This document shows, one piece after another, positions 48,949-59,820 of a stretch of DNA of 64,000 bases (its first letter is position 1; the number at the start of each line of letters is the position of its first letter). The notes below the pieces were generated by a model that saw nothing but the letters and a program-made list of their open reading frames with translations, was not told where the DNA came from and did not search any database. Origin of the DNA: Grifola frondosa (lineage: Eukaryota; Basidiomycota; Agaricomycetes; Polyporales; Grifolaceae); NCBI GenBank assembly GCA_001683735.1, contig LUGG01000017.1:1-64000 (forward strand), given 5' to 3'. The translations under genes were made by a program, and so were the position numbers.

Positions 48949-50175
48949 AGTCTCGCAAAAAGCGGCGCAAATCCAACTTCGGGGCGGGTGGGGACCGTGC
49001 TTCTCAATCGAGTGGCACCCCTGCCATCTCAACACTGCGACCAGCATTCGCCGTGCCTGCATTAGGCCTTGGTTTGGAACCTGCTCAGGCGGCGCCGCCT
49101 GAATGGGTTCCTCGAGTATGTGACGGATGGACCGCAGCCCTGGAGAGTTTGACGAACCTGCCGAAGGCACCGCTCTCGCTCTCATCTGTATTCCCTCCCG
49201 CCGACCCATGTTTTCTTCTCTCACGGTCCCCTTATAGGCGAGCGATTTCATAATTGGCTGCGTATCCGAATGTACTGTTTGACACAAGCTGTCAACCCGC
49301 CTCCGACCGGAAGGGTCTTAATGACGACCCTCCAATGGCGTATCGCTCTGGAAGGCAAATATTATGCCATTCCATACCGTCCCTCTGTTGTCAGGCCGGC
49401 ATCTACACCGGAGGACATCGCTCAGCTGCCCCAAGGTCCACTCGCGGAGCCAAGCAAGCAGAAGCGCACGCTGGAACCTGAAGATGGGGGGGTTGAGACC
49501 CCTGTCAAATGCGAGGAGAAGCGGAGGTATCGACGCATCGTAGATCACATCGACATCAGTGTGCGGTTCGGGGTACACGCCCACTTCGCTCCGTATCAAG
49601 CGGAGCTAACGGTACCAAGTTGGGGCACATTCTGCGTCACTCGCGCGATGGCCGACAAGGACTCAGTGCTGTGGGCAGAGGTGATATGGGAGGTTGCGCT
49701 CATGAACTTTCGGTTAGAGATGTTGGACGTCGATCGGGATCTCCTCCCTGCGTTGTACGCGTTGGAGGATACCTCTGCCGCCGCGGCGCGTCAACATGAG
49801 CTGCTTGAAATATGGGGTATGGAGGGTTTTTTGCGTCCCATGTGGATGCAAACAGACGATATAGACGACCTTAGCGCAGCTAATTGGGAGGTGCGTCGAC
49901 AGGCCTTTGTGCGCTGGGCGCGTGCAATGGTGCAATGGCCAGGGGTCGACCTTCAATGGGATGCGAACGCACTCTGTGACCGCCGCGAGTACGACGTGTT
50001 TGAGCAGAAGGTCATTGCGGTATATTGTCGTATGTTCTATGCCGCTCGTTCGCGTCTGCCCACTGTCCCGTTAGCACGCCCTCCTCTCTGTATCGGCACC
50101 TCCAGGCCGCCGCTCGTCCGACGGATGAGTATATGGGCGCGGATTGATAGTTCTATGCCACGTAGAGACTTGTGA
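48949..50175 (+). CDS. KDZ-element accessory protein B
   Basis: The main exon from about 49240 carries NWLRIRMYCLTQAVNPPPTGR, LTTLQWRIALEGKYYAIPYRP, a charged linker with KQKRTLEPEDGG, and RIVDHIDISVRFGVHAHF. A Trp-rich helical domain follows (ELLEIWGMEGFLRPMW, FVRWARAMVQWPGVDLQWD). A basic stretch (ESRKKRRKSNFGAG, from 48942) lies in an upstream exon. No enzyme family is recognised. It may be the continuation of accessory gene A through introns, because spacing is short and strand is the same. Confidence 0.5.
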
Positions 50176-50241
50176 GGCGAGAGCTCTTTTTTTGTGTAAC
50201 TATGCTACATGCAATCAGTTCTGGTGTGTTCATTCTGATAT

Positions 50242-51196
50242 GTGGAGTGGTTGGGCATCGTACAGAGACTACTAAGCGCGCTCACGTCCGACCCAAATTC
50301 AGACGACCAAGTAAGACGACTGACTCGACTGAAATCTAGACGGCGCGCGTGGCGCTCACACGCTGGCAGACTCTGGGTCTTACACAAACTGATCCGACTG
50401 AAATTCAGACGACGCGGCTGGCGCTCTACCGTGGCAGACTCTGAGCCTTACGCCAAACGTCGTGTTCATATGGAGGAAGAGGCTCGAAGGCTCAAAGCTG
50501 CCAGGAACCGACGGTACTACATGAAAAAAAAGTGAGTCGCAGGTTAGCTCTAACTATGCCGATGTATCTGAGATTTTAGGGACAGGTTGTGTAGGGCGCA
50601 CAATAGACAGTCGTCGCCCTCCGACACTGTAGACGTTAGTGCGCCATCCGTACAAGAGGGGCCATCATCTTCCTCCTACGCCTCGCCGTCGCAGGATAGT
50701 GGAGTGACGCTTTCGCGGTGCGTGGGGCACGCCGCAATTTTGAAACTTATATGCTGACACTTCTACGGGCAGACTTGTGTCTACCCCGCCCATCCCGTTA
50801 CCATCCTCACATTCTGCGCAGCTGGCATGCGTCTTTCTTCCTCAAGAAATCGGATGGCTAGATGCTTTGCTGTTGTCTTGGGGCTATTATGATGACCCCA
50901 AGGTGTTCGTGCAAGACTTGGAGCAAGATTATGAACAGGTTCGCGGGCATCCTGCAGCAAGAGCAACCTGGGTTGAGGGCAAAGTGGCATGGTTGGCACA
51001 AGGAGACCGAATTTTGGACACGATTGAAAATTTTCTTGCGGACGGCGGGTGTACAGCATGGGGCGTTGACGGCGTTGCACGAATTTGGGTGGGACTAACT
51101 CAAGTTGTGTTCAAGGTCCAATGGGTGATGACAGCGGCGGAGGTGCGACTGGGTGGGATGCAGGCCGGTTTACCTTTACCATTGGGTGGGGCATGA
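50242..51196 (+). CDS. KDZ-element accessory protein C, basic-region/short
   Basis: The first exon is rich in Arg and contains two near-copies of a short block (RLKSRRRAWRSH and RLKFRRRGWRST). It ends with a bZIP-like basic helix (EEEARRLKAARNRRYYMKK). An intron at about 50532-50580 (GTGAGT...TTTTAG) joins to a Ser-rich linker and, after a second intron, to a helical domain (FLPQEIGWLDALLLSWGYYDD, DTIENFLADGG). DNA binding is plausible from the basic region, but no leucine zipper follows. Function unknown. Confidence 0.5.
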
Positions 51197-51599
51197 TTTA
51201 TGTAGATTGCTATGTATATTATTGCGCCCTCCACAACGTGAATAGGTCAGATACCGACAGCCACACAATGCCGCCACCGCCCCAATGAATACTTTGCCAA
51301 ACAAAGTGAGCGCGCACGCCAGCCACAAACCAAACAATATAGAACCAAATATTCAGCCACCCCGCCACAATACAAAGTGAACGCGCACGCCAGCCATGCC
51401 CGCCACAACCCAAATACGGCTACATGGCCAAATATTCAGCCACCACAACGGTGCGACGCCTGTTTGATCTGCCACTCATTGGACTGCTCCTGCACCTCAT
51501 TCTACTGCTGCTGCCGCTGCTCCCTCTCTGCTCTTCCTGCTCACTCCGCCTTCTGGTCTGTGCTCCTGACTCCGCCTCATGCTTCCTGTGGCCTTGAAT

Positions 51600-52260
51600 T
51601 TGTGTCCACTTGGCTCACATCGAGTCGGGTGCCCGGTCTGTGAGTCTTGAGCGTGTTCATCACGTTCAGGCTACTCGCCACTTCCCATGGGGCCCAGGCG
51701 CGTTCATCACGCTTGGAAGCCAAGGGATATGTATGCCACCCCAGGGATATCAGCGGCAAGTACATCATGCTTCCTCCTTGCGTGTCGCGCTCACTCGGCT
51801 CACGTCGACTCTCGTTCCAGGTGAGAGTCTTGAGCGTGTGCATCGCGTTCAGACCACAATGTCCCCATGGCCCGGGCGCGTGCATCACGCTTGGAACCGG
51901 AAGGGACACCGAGGCTACCCCACGGGCATTGGTGGGAAGTACGCCGTACATTGTGCTTGCTCCTTGCGTCTCGCGCTAACTTGGCTCACGTGGATTCTCG
52001 TTCTAGGTGTGAGTCACCAATGGGTGCATGACGTTCAGACTGCACGCAATATGCCAACGGCCCCAGAGGCATTGATCTGAGACAAGTACGTGGTACGTGC
52101 GCACGCACCAAGGCTAATTGCACCTCTGCCTATTCACAGTGCGACTCATGAACGATCCCTGCTACCCCTCCATCCTCCACCTAGTCACGTCGAGCGCGTC
52201 CATCACGTTCAGACGGGTGACGCCATAAAGTTCCCAATCGCGTCCATCGTGTTTGAGGCT
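51600..52260. repeat. About 180-base tandem repeat with intron-like borders
   Basis: Three units begin near 51641, 51821 and 52006 with GTGAG/TGAGTCTTGAGCGTG. They share GCGTTCATCACGCTTGG and TCCTTGCGT..CGCGCT and end CTCGTTCCAG or CTCGTTCTAG. Each unit thus looks like an intron flanked by GTGAG and CAG/TAG. No ORF with motif is present. Confidence 0.75.
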
Positions 52261-52608
52261 TAAGGCGGCAATGCTATATTCTTATGTTAATAAAATGGAT
52301 TTGGTTGGAGGGATTATAGTACAGAAACGAAACATTATATCAATACCGTTCGAAAAACTGCGTTACTGGCGCGTTACATGCTCATTGGCAGTAATGGTGC
52401 TTTAGATAGTATGCACTGTTCGGGGCGCCATCAGTGCCATCGGACTACGACGAGGTTGAGGCCCCCATGGATTGAGGCCGATCCCTGCCGATACCTTTTG
52501 CCAGTCACTTGTGTCCGGCCAGATGCCCTGAATTTAACGTGCCGAGCATATGGTGCCCCAAATTCGACCCGCTCGAAAAGGTCCCAACAAGCATAGTGCG
52601 ACCCGAAC

Positions 52609-54417
52609 ATGACCCTCTGCCATTCCACCTTGCACATGGGGGCGAGTAACTTCACCCCTGCAGAAGCGGCGTGGCTGCAGGAGCAGTACGTCACCGACGA
52701 TGTGCGCAAAATTCTAGAGGAGGGAGGCCGTGGCAAGCGACGACAGGTCGCCAATCTTTTGGCAGCTCGCTATACCTTGCACTTTGCTGGTTTGCTCCCT
52801 CCCGAGAGCGGTGCGGAATTTGCAAAACGACTGTCTTGGAGGACCGTGGCGGAGCGTGACGCAATGGTACCGCGTGGCGAAGAAACTGAAAACGAACATG
52901 TTGAACGTCTCACCAAGGCATCGACGGTGAGATTACGTGTGCTCTATCTGCATTAGAATGCTCATATAACGCCTGATCAGCGCATCTACAACTGGGTAAA
53001 ATCGCATAGCGAACATCGCAAAAGGCATGCTGAGGGCCCAAAAATTGCACCCATCCCTACAACACGATCTCCGCACAAGAAGACTGCTTGGGACATATAC
53101 AGAGCAGAGCATGCCGACACCGTGGAGGTTCCAGTGATCACTAACCCTGATGGGTCTCGCCGAGCGGACATAGGAACCTTCCAGAAGGTGGTGCACTCTC
53201 AGTTCAGCCAGCTGCCTGCGGAGGTGAAGGCCAAGTACGCAGCTAAGGCAAGGGAATTAGAGCTCGAGGACACTGAAGGAGCAGGGTCGAGTGAGCTCCA
53301 CGCGGAGTCCTTGCGAGCAGCGTGAGTGCTTTTTCCGCGTGGGCGTTTTGCATTGTCTGACCATATTCGACTCCACAGGAAAGCCCGCCAGCTCCCCGAG
53401 TATGTCAAGGCTACTTTGGCACACTGGCAGAAAGAGACCGGTTATATCTTCTTTTGTTACGCTTGCGGCATAGATGACTTGGGCCAGCTGAGCGCCTTCA
53501 CGTGAGTTCACCCCAGCTATATCCTAGATCATCATGTGTCACTGACGCGCCTGCTGGTTGTTGAGTGAATGGGTGGGCGAGGACCGAGAGGAATGCAGCT
53601 TTGAGCAAATCATCTGCCAGGCGGCTGGGTGGTCAATCGACAATATGCGGTCAAAATACCTTGAATTCGGGCGTTCCATATTTGATCGTGAGTGTACAAG
53701 CTATTCCTATACGCCACTGCCTGGTAACATCGAGACATTCTCAAGCTGGCCACCGCCAAAAAGAAGATGCAGGAGCGGACACGGGAAGGGCAGATGCAGG
53801 CATCGTGGACACCATGCGCAACCTTGTTGCGGACGTGTCCGACAGCAGTTCCTCCGAGGAGGAGACTTCTGGCCCAGCGTTGTCGATACCGCCGGAACAG
53901 ATAGAGACCATCGCGCGCATAATTGTGAAAGGGAGTGCCATGATGCCGGCACCGATAAATGAGGTCGGTGGATGGCAGTTTCTTTGTCTATAAGACGTCC
54001 GAATCGCTGAACTGGCCGTGCAGACCGGCGGGAGTGCCCAAGATGCACCCGCACACACCCTGGCCGGACAGAAGAAATCAGCGGGCACGTAGAGGGCACA
54101 TCCGAGAATGCCCCCCGTGTCAAGCTGAGCCACCGTCTGCAGCTGAGCCTCTCCCATGCCCCTCACCTGAGCAGAGCCTGAGGGCGGCAGCGCGGCGGAC
54201 CGGAAAGGGAAGGGGAAAGAAGCAGTCGGCGACGAAGCGCGGGCAACAAGTAGCGCAAAGCCGAGGGATCAAGAAGACGAAAAAAGATTCCCCTTCTACT
54301 GTTATCCCTGCTGACACTGCTGAGATCCCTGTGCAAGTAAGCACTGTAGCGACTGTGGAGTCTGGCAATGGTCGCTCGCAGAGGCAGCGCACGCACTCGG
54401 CGAGAGCTATGGGGTAA
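52609..54417 (+). CDS. KDZ-element accessory protein D
   Basis: Exons are joined by introns at about 52927-52980, 53321-53379 and 53503-53567. They give a helical N-terminus (FTPAEAAWLQEQYV), RIYNWVKSHSEH, then AAWDIYRAEHADTV-like text (KKTAWDIYRAEHA) and ADIGTFQKVVHSQFSQLPAEVKAKYAAKAREL. This resembles an HMG-box-like helical pattern found in Agaricomycete transposon proteins. Next come LPEYVKATLAHWQKETGYIFF and SSSSEEETSGPAL, then a basic tail with KGRGKKQSATKRGQQ. Catalytic residues are not evident. The last exons change frame in my reading, so the C-terminus is uncertain. Confidence 0.5.
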
Positions 54418-54905
54418 GTGCCATGGACCGTAGTAAGGATCAAGCTGATGTGGATAATGATGTAGGTTTGCGTCACTCGCGGAAAAGGCACGTTTTGAGG
54501 AACAGCATGGCAGACAAGACAAGGGCAAGGACAAAGTCATGCCAGCAAACGCGAAGGAACCGAAACGCGCACGCAAGAATGAGACGTCCAGGTATGTATC
54601 TGGTTCCTCGTTGGTTGGCGTGCTCACAGTATTTGCAGGGCAACGAACAAGCGCGTCAAGATAGCATAAGTAGTGAATGGGAGGTACAAGGTACATGGGT
54701 GTATGTGGAGAATAAAACCGCGCACGCGCTGCAGTAAGAGATCAATATATTCAATGAACGTCGGCCACATGTACGGAACCGTCTTCATGCACCAGCGGTG
54801 GTGAGATAAATGGCTAAGACTGCAGGTCGGAAGGCACGCGGGTACGAAATTGGCCACGCCAGGGCTACGGTCTAGGGCTCGGGAGCTGGGACGCACGGTC
54901 GGAGT

Positions 54906-56427
54906 GTGTTCGCGGAGCATTCAACTGCACAGTACCAAAACGACGATTACGAATACGGCGCGTGTGATTTTTTCTGGCCTCCCAGTGTCATTCTCGGCGT
55001 TAATGCCTGTGTATACCTCTACTCCGCATGTGCTGCCAACGAGGGGCCGGGGGGCAAGGGTTATTCTGGCACTCTGCGGAACCTTGTCGCTCAATTTGCA
55101 AATAAAAACCTACCGCCAAAGCCCTTGCTGTGTAGGACGTGCCACGGCTTTGGACCGGACAACTTCAAGATGGTCTTACACTACAAAGTCGAGATGGCGG
55201 GGCGGTGGGGGCAATGGTGAGTGAGATATAATATGTGTTTATAGCGGGGCTAACTATATTACAGTGCCTCAATTGCCACCGTATGGCCTATCCTGAGCAA
55301 GCGCAGCTGACCGACATCGAATTGGATCTCATTGAGTGGCAACGCCGCGAAGACGACCTCTTGGCGCAGATGGAGAAGGATCGCAAAATGGCAGAGCATC
55401 TGCAGCGCCAAGCGGACGCCGAGGTACGTGAGCTATTGTCACAGACGTATCATATTCATGGGATATTAGGGTGCCAAGGAACGGAAGAAATTAGATGCAT
55501 TGGAGAAAAAGGTGAGGGCTTCACGAATTTAGATTTGAGAGGTGGTATTAATATATTTATAGATGGCTCGCGACCAAAAACGCGCCGATGAGAGCGCAGA
55601 GCGGTTGGAAATGACGGTGAGTGTGTGTAGTGTAGGTATTGCTAAAGGGATGCTGACTGTTTACAATAGGCATCTCAGCTTGCGAGCATGCACGCCAGCA
55701 ACGAAGTTGGTGACGTGAGTAAGGACCACATGATAACCGTCATGTATACTGACGCAGTCACAGGGTGGGGCCGGGAAGGTAGCTCGGAGGGTGGGCCGTA
55801 CGGCCAGAAAGTCGTCTGGCGGGAAACGTCCTAAGGTGCGTGCGTTGCGATTGGGCCATGAGCATATCGTCTAACTAAGGGTATACTTAGCGCTTCTTAG
55901 ATGACAACGGCCGTAAGGAGCCAAGCGAGGATGGGAGCGGAGACGAACATGACCGCAAGCGGCGCGGCGGCGGGAAGGATCCCAATGTGGCCGGCAAGGA
56001 AGACATCGACGTCGTGCTTTTGCGTATTGTAATCTGGTATGATGTGAGTACATTTGGCTTGCAAGTGGTTTATCCGTGTCTGAAGCTCGTCTCGCAGGAA
56101 AACAAGGCGCCGTTGATCTGGATGGGGACGGTTCCTCGGGTAGGGTTCACACTCGTGGGCCTGTTGGGATGGGTCCGGCTTGCGACACTGGAGTGCGATT
56201 TCGGATGTTTCTTCAAAAGGTGGACACCGGAAGAAGATATATGTGACTGGAGGGGTCCATTAATTTGGCACGACACATTGATTGTGCCCGAGGAGGGGAT
56301 GCGCTCGCTTCTTTTGAAGCGCTCGTTCATAACGCAGTGCCCAGGGATCAAGTGGGAGCTCCGTGCTCTTTTGACGGGGGAATTTGGGCCCGATGGTGGG
56401 CCCATTATTGATCTGACCATTGGCTGA
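54906..56427 (+). CDS. KDZ-element accessory protein E with CxxC zinc-like pairs
   Basis: Exons encode FFWPPSVILGVNACVYLYSACAANEGPGGKGYSG, then LLCRTCHGFG and, after an intron, QCLNCHRMAYPEQ; the two C-x2-C pairs could bind zinc. A coiled coil (DLIEWQRREDDLLAQMEKDRKMAEHLQRQADAE) follows, then short basic exons. The last exon ends GPDGGPIIDLTIG, about 35 bases before the right repeat block begins. Nothing points to an enzyme. It closes the rightward gene series of the element. Confidence 0.5.
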
Positions 56428-56454
56428 TAAGTAATCGTAGAGTAAGCGGTATAA

Positions 56455-56928
56455 ATAAATTGTTAGGATGTATCCATTGATTGGAGTTGCATCCTTTGAT
56501 GGATGCATCCAGTTTGTGTGAAACTAATTGACTAACCATTTTATTATTTTAATATACAAATATCTTAATGCCGGTATGGCGTGGTGGTTAGAGCATCGAT
56601 TTAATTGTACGAGGTGGCGAGTTCGAATCCTGACGTGAGCAATCATTTTGTGTTCACCGCATTACCAACTACATTAATTGATGTGTATCCTTTCACAAGT
56701 GGTGTATCCCTTCGTTAAGTGATGTATCCCTGCGACTCAAGTGATGTATCCCTTCGTTAAGCGATGTATCCCTGCAACTCAGGTGATGTATCCCTTAGAG
56801 CACGAGGAATGTATCCTTCGGACTTGATGCGATACATCCGGAACTGTCTAATTGTGGCTGGTAGGTACACCTTGGGGATGTATCCTTCAAAGGTCTATTA
56901 GTACTTGGGATGTATCGAGGGAACTGAA
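56455..56928. repeat. Right inverted end: GATGTATCC array plus tRNA-like module
   Basis: GATGTATCC words lie near 56467, 56692 (variant), 56710, 56722, 56745, 56767, 56787, 56812 and 56878, with inverted copies near 56500 and 56832. The tRNA-like sequence sits at 56570-56643. The last 50 bases pair with 41058-41110. Confidence 0.75.
56570..56643 (+). ncRNA. tRNA-like sequence (right module)
   Basis: Box-A-like TGGCGTGGTGGTTAGAGC (from 56577) and box-B-like GAGTTCGAATCC (56619-56630) have tRNA spacing. Acceptor-stem pairing is weak. It is in the opposite orientation to the left copy. Confidence 0.5.
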
Positions 56929-56989
56929 GTCCCTTGAAAAACCACCTAGGCAGATGACAATGTGAGCGCAGATTTTCGACGCTAAAATG

Positions 56990-57260
56990 CTGCAACGTAC
57001 CAATACTTTCACGAACAGACGATCGTTCGGATAATTGCGTGCATAGTAAATACACTGAGCACAAGTGCAAGCATAGAATCTATCCCGAATTAGCCTCATA
57101 TAAGGTGCACTGAGATAGCGAGAATAGTGCAACGTACATGGTGGACAAGAGAACCCCAATGAAAACAGAGCCAATGGTGTGATCGAAAGTAGTTCCCGCC
57201 ATACCGAGCCGCAGTGGACGAAATATGGGTGAGGAATGACCGCTTTATAAGTAACCCGTC
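56990..57260 (-). pseudogene. DUF6534 membrane protein fragment at the element border
   Basis: The minus strand reads HTIGSVFIGVLLSTM, a first helix. An intron of about 80 bases follows, then CIYYARNYPNDRLFVKVL, the hallmark of DUF6534 proteins. The next exon would begin VVFQG and runs into the element's right end at 56928, so the gene is cut there. The remaining helices are not on this side. Confidence 0.65.
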
Positions 57261-59447
57261 TCAACCTTATCCCCGCTCAATTGACGACATCATGGAGGCA
57301 TTGTACGAGTTTGGACTATCCAATAATGCCGGGGTTTAAATGCATACTAATCTCAGAACTCTGATATTGTGATCGAGGCAGTACCTACATAGGCCCTCAA
57401 TCTGCAGACGTGAACTTACACACTTATTCTCCAGCATGATCCTGCAGGAGGCGTCGAAGTTCCGAATGTTGAACGATTCCCACAGCCTGTCAACCACCAC
57501 TGGCACAAGGCAAGTCGCCCGCGCTCCTCGGCTTGGGATCATGAATCATCTTCGCGTCCATGGAATGCGAAAGCTTGATTTCGAAAGGTGTTCGGCACGT
57601 CAGTACGTAAAGCTTGCGACTGTTACTTTGGCCTCATCCTGCTGATGTCAGACATTTCGTTCGGCACTGAGCTCCAACGACACTCTAGAACGAACAAAAT
57701 AGAATAAGGCAATAATTGACCATTGTAGTTGTGAATCAGACCAGTGTAAGGACTCACCCCAGTGTGTGTGTTTAGATAACCACTGTTCGGCGCTCGGCTT
57801 CGTGATTGTGAGCTGTACCTCGAGATTCTATCGTGTCATGTGTAATAGACTTTGACGGATAGTATCAATGGGCGGCTCAAAGCTTCTTTCGGTGACTAAT
57901 ACAAGCTAAAAAAATCGATACAATAGACCTTAGTTCAAGGAGAAGCTGCAATTTTCGGGTCGGAAATCAGCAGACAATCGATAGGCAAACGAGATCTGTG
58001 CGACAGATGAGGTAGACATACTGGTGGGGGACGAGGACACAGAGATAATAGCATCTGCATAGAACACGCAGGACAGATAACAATAATGGAAATGCGCCAC
58101 TGTCCGATAAGGAATAAGAGGTAAGACCAGTACATCATCCCTGCATTATTCACCCCAACCCCAACATCAATCCGCCCCTTCCACGATATCTTGTCGACAT
58201 CTTGGAGGCCCTGTTACGTCAACACTCGATGGCTCTCTTCGTTATTCCCACAGGTTCCCACCAACACTGAACCTTGAGCTTATGGGATCAACAGCGAAGT
58301 TGTACAGTGCCCCCGTCTGTCCCCATCTTACTCGGGGCTTTCTGACACAAATTTCCGAACGCCGTTGTACTAATCGTGGCACAGATGCCGCTCATTTCGA
58401 TATTGAAATGATATGACGGAAGGTGGAACAATGATATACAGGCCAATACAGCAATACAATCTCCTAGGCTCGGAGTCTGCGTTCCACTTAACGTTTCCGC
58501 ATCCCATCCCTCCTCACTCTCTCAGCTCAGAAATTAAATTCTTATACAATGGCGATAACCTAGTGCTTATGCCTACACATCATCCTCTGCCCACCTTTGC
58601 GAGGCATCATCTGAAGATGGCCTCCCAGAGTTCCGAAGGACGTCGTGGAGAGTACCGATTTTTGCTTCGAGGGGAAACCCGCTGTGGGTAGACCCAAGCT
58701 GATACTTATTCGTTGGATCGGCTGGATAATCCAGTCTGTATCCTCACTCCCCATGCATCCCCTGCAGACGTTTCTAGTTCAGGGACTCATTTTCACTGGA
58801 AGTTGTAATGACAGGACCTGGAGTCCGTTCCGATACAGGACACCTCGCAAGGATACAAGTGCACAGATCTTTCTGTGTGCTCGCGCGATGCATTATCTCC
58901 AAACAAGGCAATTTATGATGTAAGTTGGTTTCGTGGTGTGTATGTCTCGGAATATTCGTCCACCGACTTCTCCGTATAATGCAGGTTCTATAGCACACAT
59001 TCTTTCTTGCACCGTATGTCAGCGGAAAGATTACGCGCTATCGCCAATATATAAGCCATGCATTGATGGAACGATATCAATCCTTGGTTTCGATGACGAG
59101 CCTCAACAACCAAGCAAGACATTGACTATTCCGCATGCGGCTATCTATGCTTTCTCTGCGGGTGTGATCTGACCGGGCGAGCCTCTCGAGTGGAGCACGT
59201 CATGGGACTACATTATAACGTCTTCACGCAGCTACCTCCATGATATTCTATTGTGTTGTCCAGATATTGGCATGGTTACCCTCTGCCACCAGGTCTCCGC
59301 CGATTTGTTGATGTACTTCAACTCTTGAGAGGGAAAGCTTGCGGATAAACGATAAACCATTACGACGTATCGTACAGGGGTCTGCATATTTGATGCCACA
59401 AAAAAGATATTATAAGTACAATAATACCGTAATATAAACAAACCAGC
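57261..59447. other. Unassigned region
   Basis: Several plus-strand frames between 58413 and 59172 (for example MASQSSEGRRGEYRFLLRG and LSPIYKPCIDGTISILGFDDEP) look weakly protein-like and may be exons of one unknown gene, but no motif or consistent splicing emerges. The rest shows nothing. Confidence 0.35.
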
Positions 59448-59561
59448 GTTTATGCAACACACAAACCATCTATAAAGATTGTAGAGTTTATGCAACACAC
59501 AAACCATCTATAAAGATTGTAGAGTTTATGCAACACACAAACCATCTATAAAGATTGTAGA
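59448..59561. repeat. 38-base tandem repeat, three units
   Basis: Unit GTTTATGCAACACACAAACC... with period 38, three near-identical copies. It abuts the left end of the palindromic element (59564). Confidence 0.9.
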
Positions 59562-59734
59562 GTTTCAGTTCGACGGATGCATCCGTCACATAAGTCCAAT
59601 GAGAAATGGATGCATTCAGCACATTACATTAATGAGTCTGTTAGGCACTTACCAGATACATCCATTGCTAAACGGATACATCTGTTCATCACAGATGCAT
59701 CCGTCTCATTGATTATATAATCAATCAATAAAAA

Positions 59735-59820
59735 TGCAACTAGCAGGGTTGGAACTTGTGACTCTTCAAATCACATAAACACAATGTAGTATTAAGAGTA
59801 ACCACTACACCACATGAGTC
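59735..59820 (-). ncRNA. tRNA-like sequence (left arm of palindrome)
   Basis: The minus strand carries TGTGGTGTAGTGGTTAC (box A type) and AGTTCCAACCCTGC (box B type). It pairs with the copy at 61649-61733. Confidence 0.5.

Larger units (their letters stand above)
41058..56928. mobile_element. 15.9 kb KDZ-type transposon with cargo-like genes
   Basis: The left end TTCAGTTCCCAGGATACAT (41058) is mirrored by the right end ATGTATCGAGGGAACTGAA (ending 56928). Further in, AATAGACCT and AGGTCTATT also pair across the ends. Each end continues with several GATACATCC-like words and then a tRNA-like sequence pointing outward-symmetrically. Inside lie a KDZ transposase on the minus strand and a series of accessory genes on the plus strand, diverging from a GCGCC-rich centre at 45.4-47.4 kb. 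No identical 8-base target duplication is visible beside the ends, so the insertion may be old or the outermost bases may differ from my limits. Confidence 0.65.

Noticed and set aside
56570..56643. Ordinary tRNA gene
   Set aside because: Boxes A and B are present, but acceptor and D-stem pairing is poor and the sequence recurs in the same context in other repeats.
41058..56928. TET/JBP dioxygenase within the KDZ element
   Set aside because: Fungal KDZ elements are known to associate with TET/JBP genes, but no H-x-D dioxygenase motif was found in any accessory frame.
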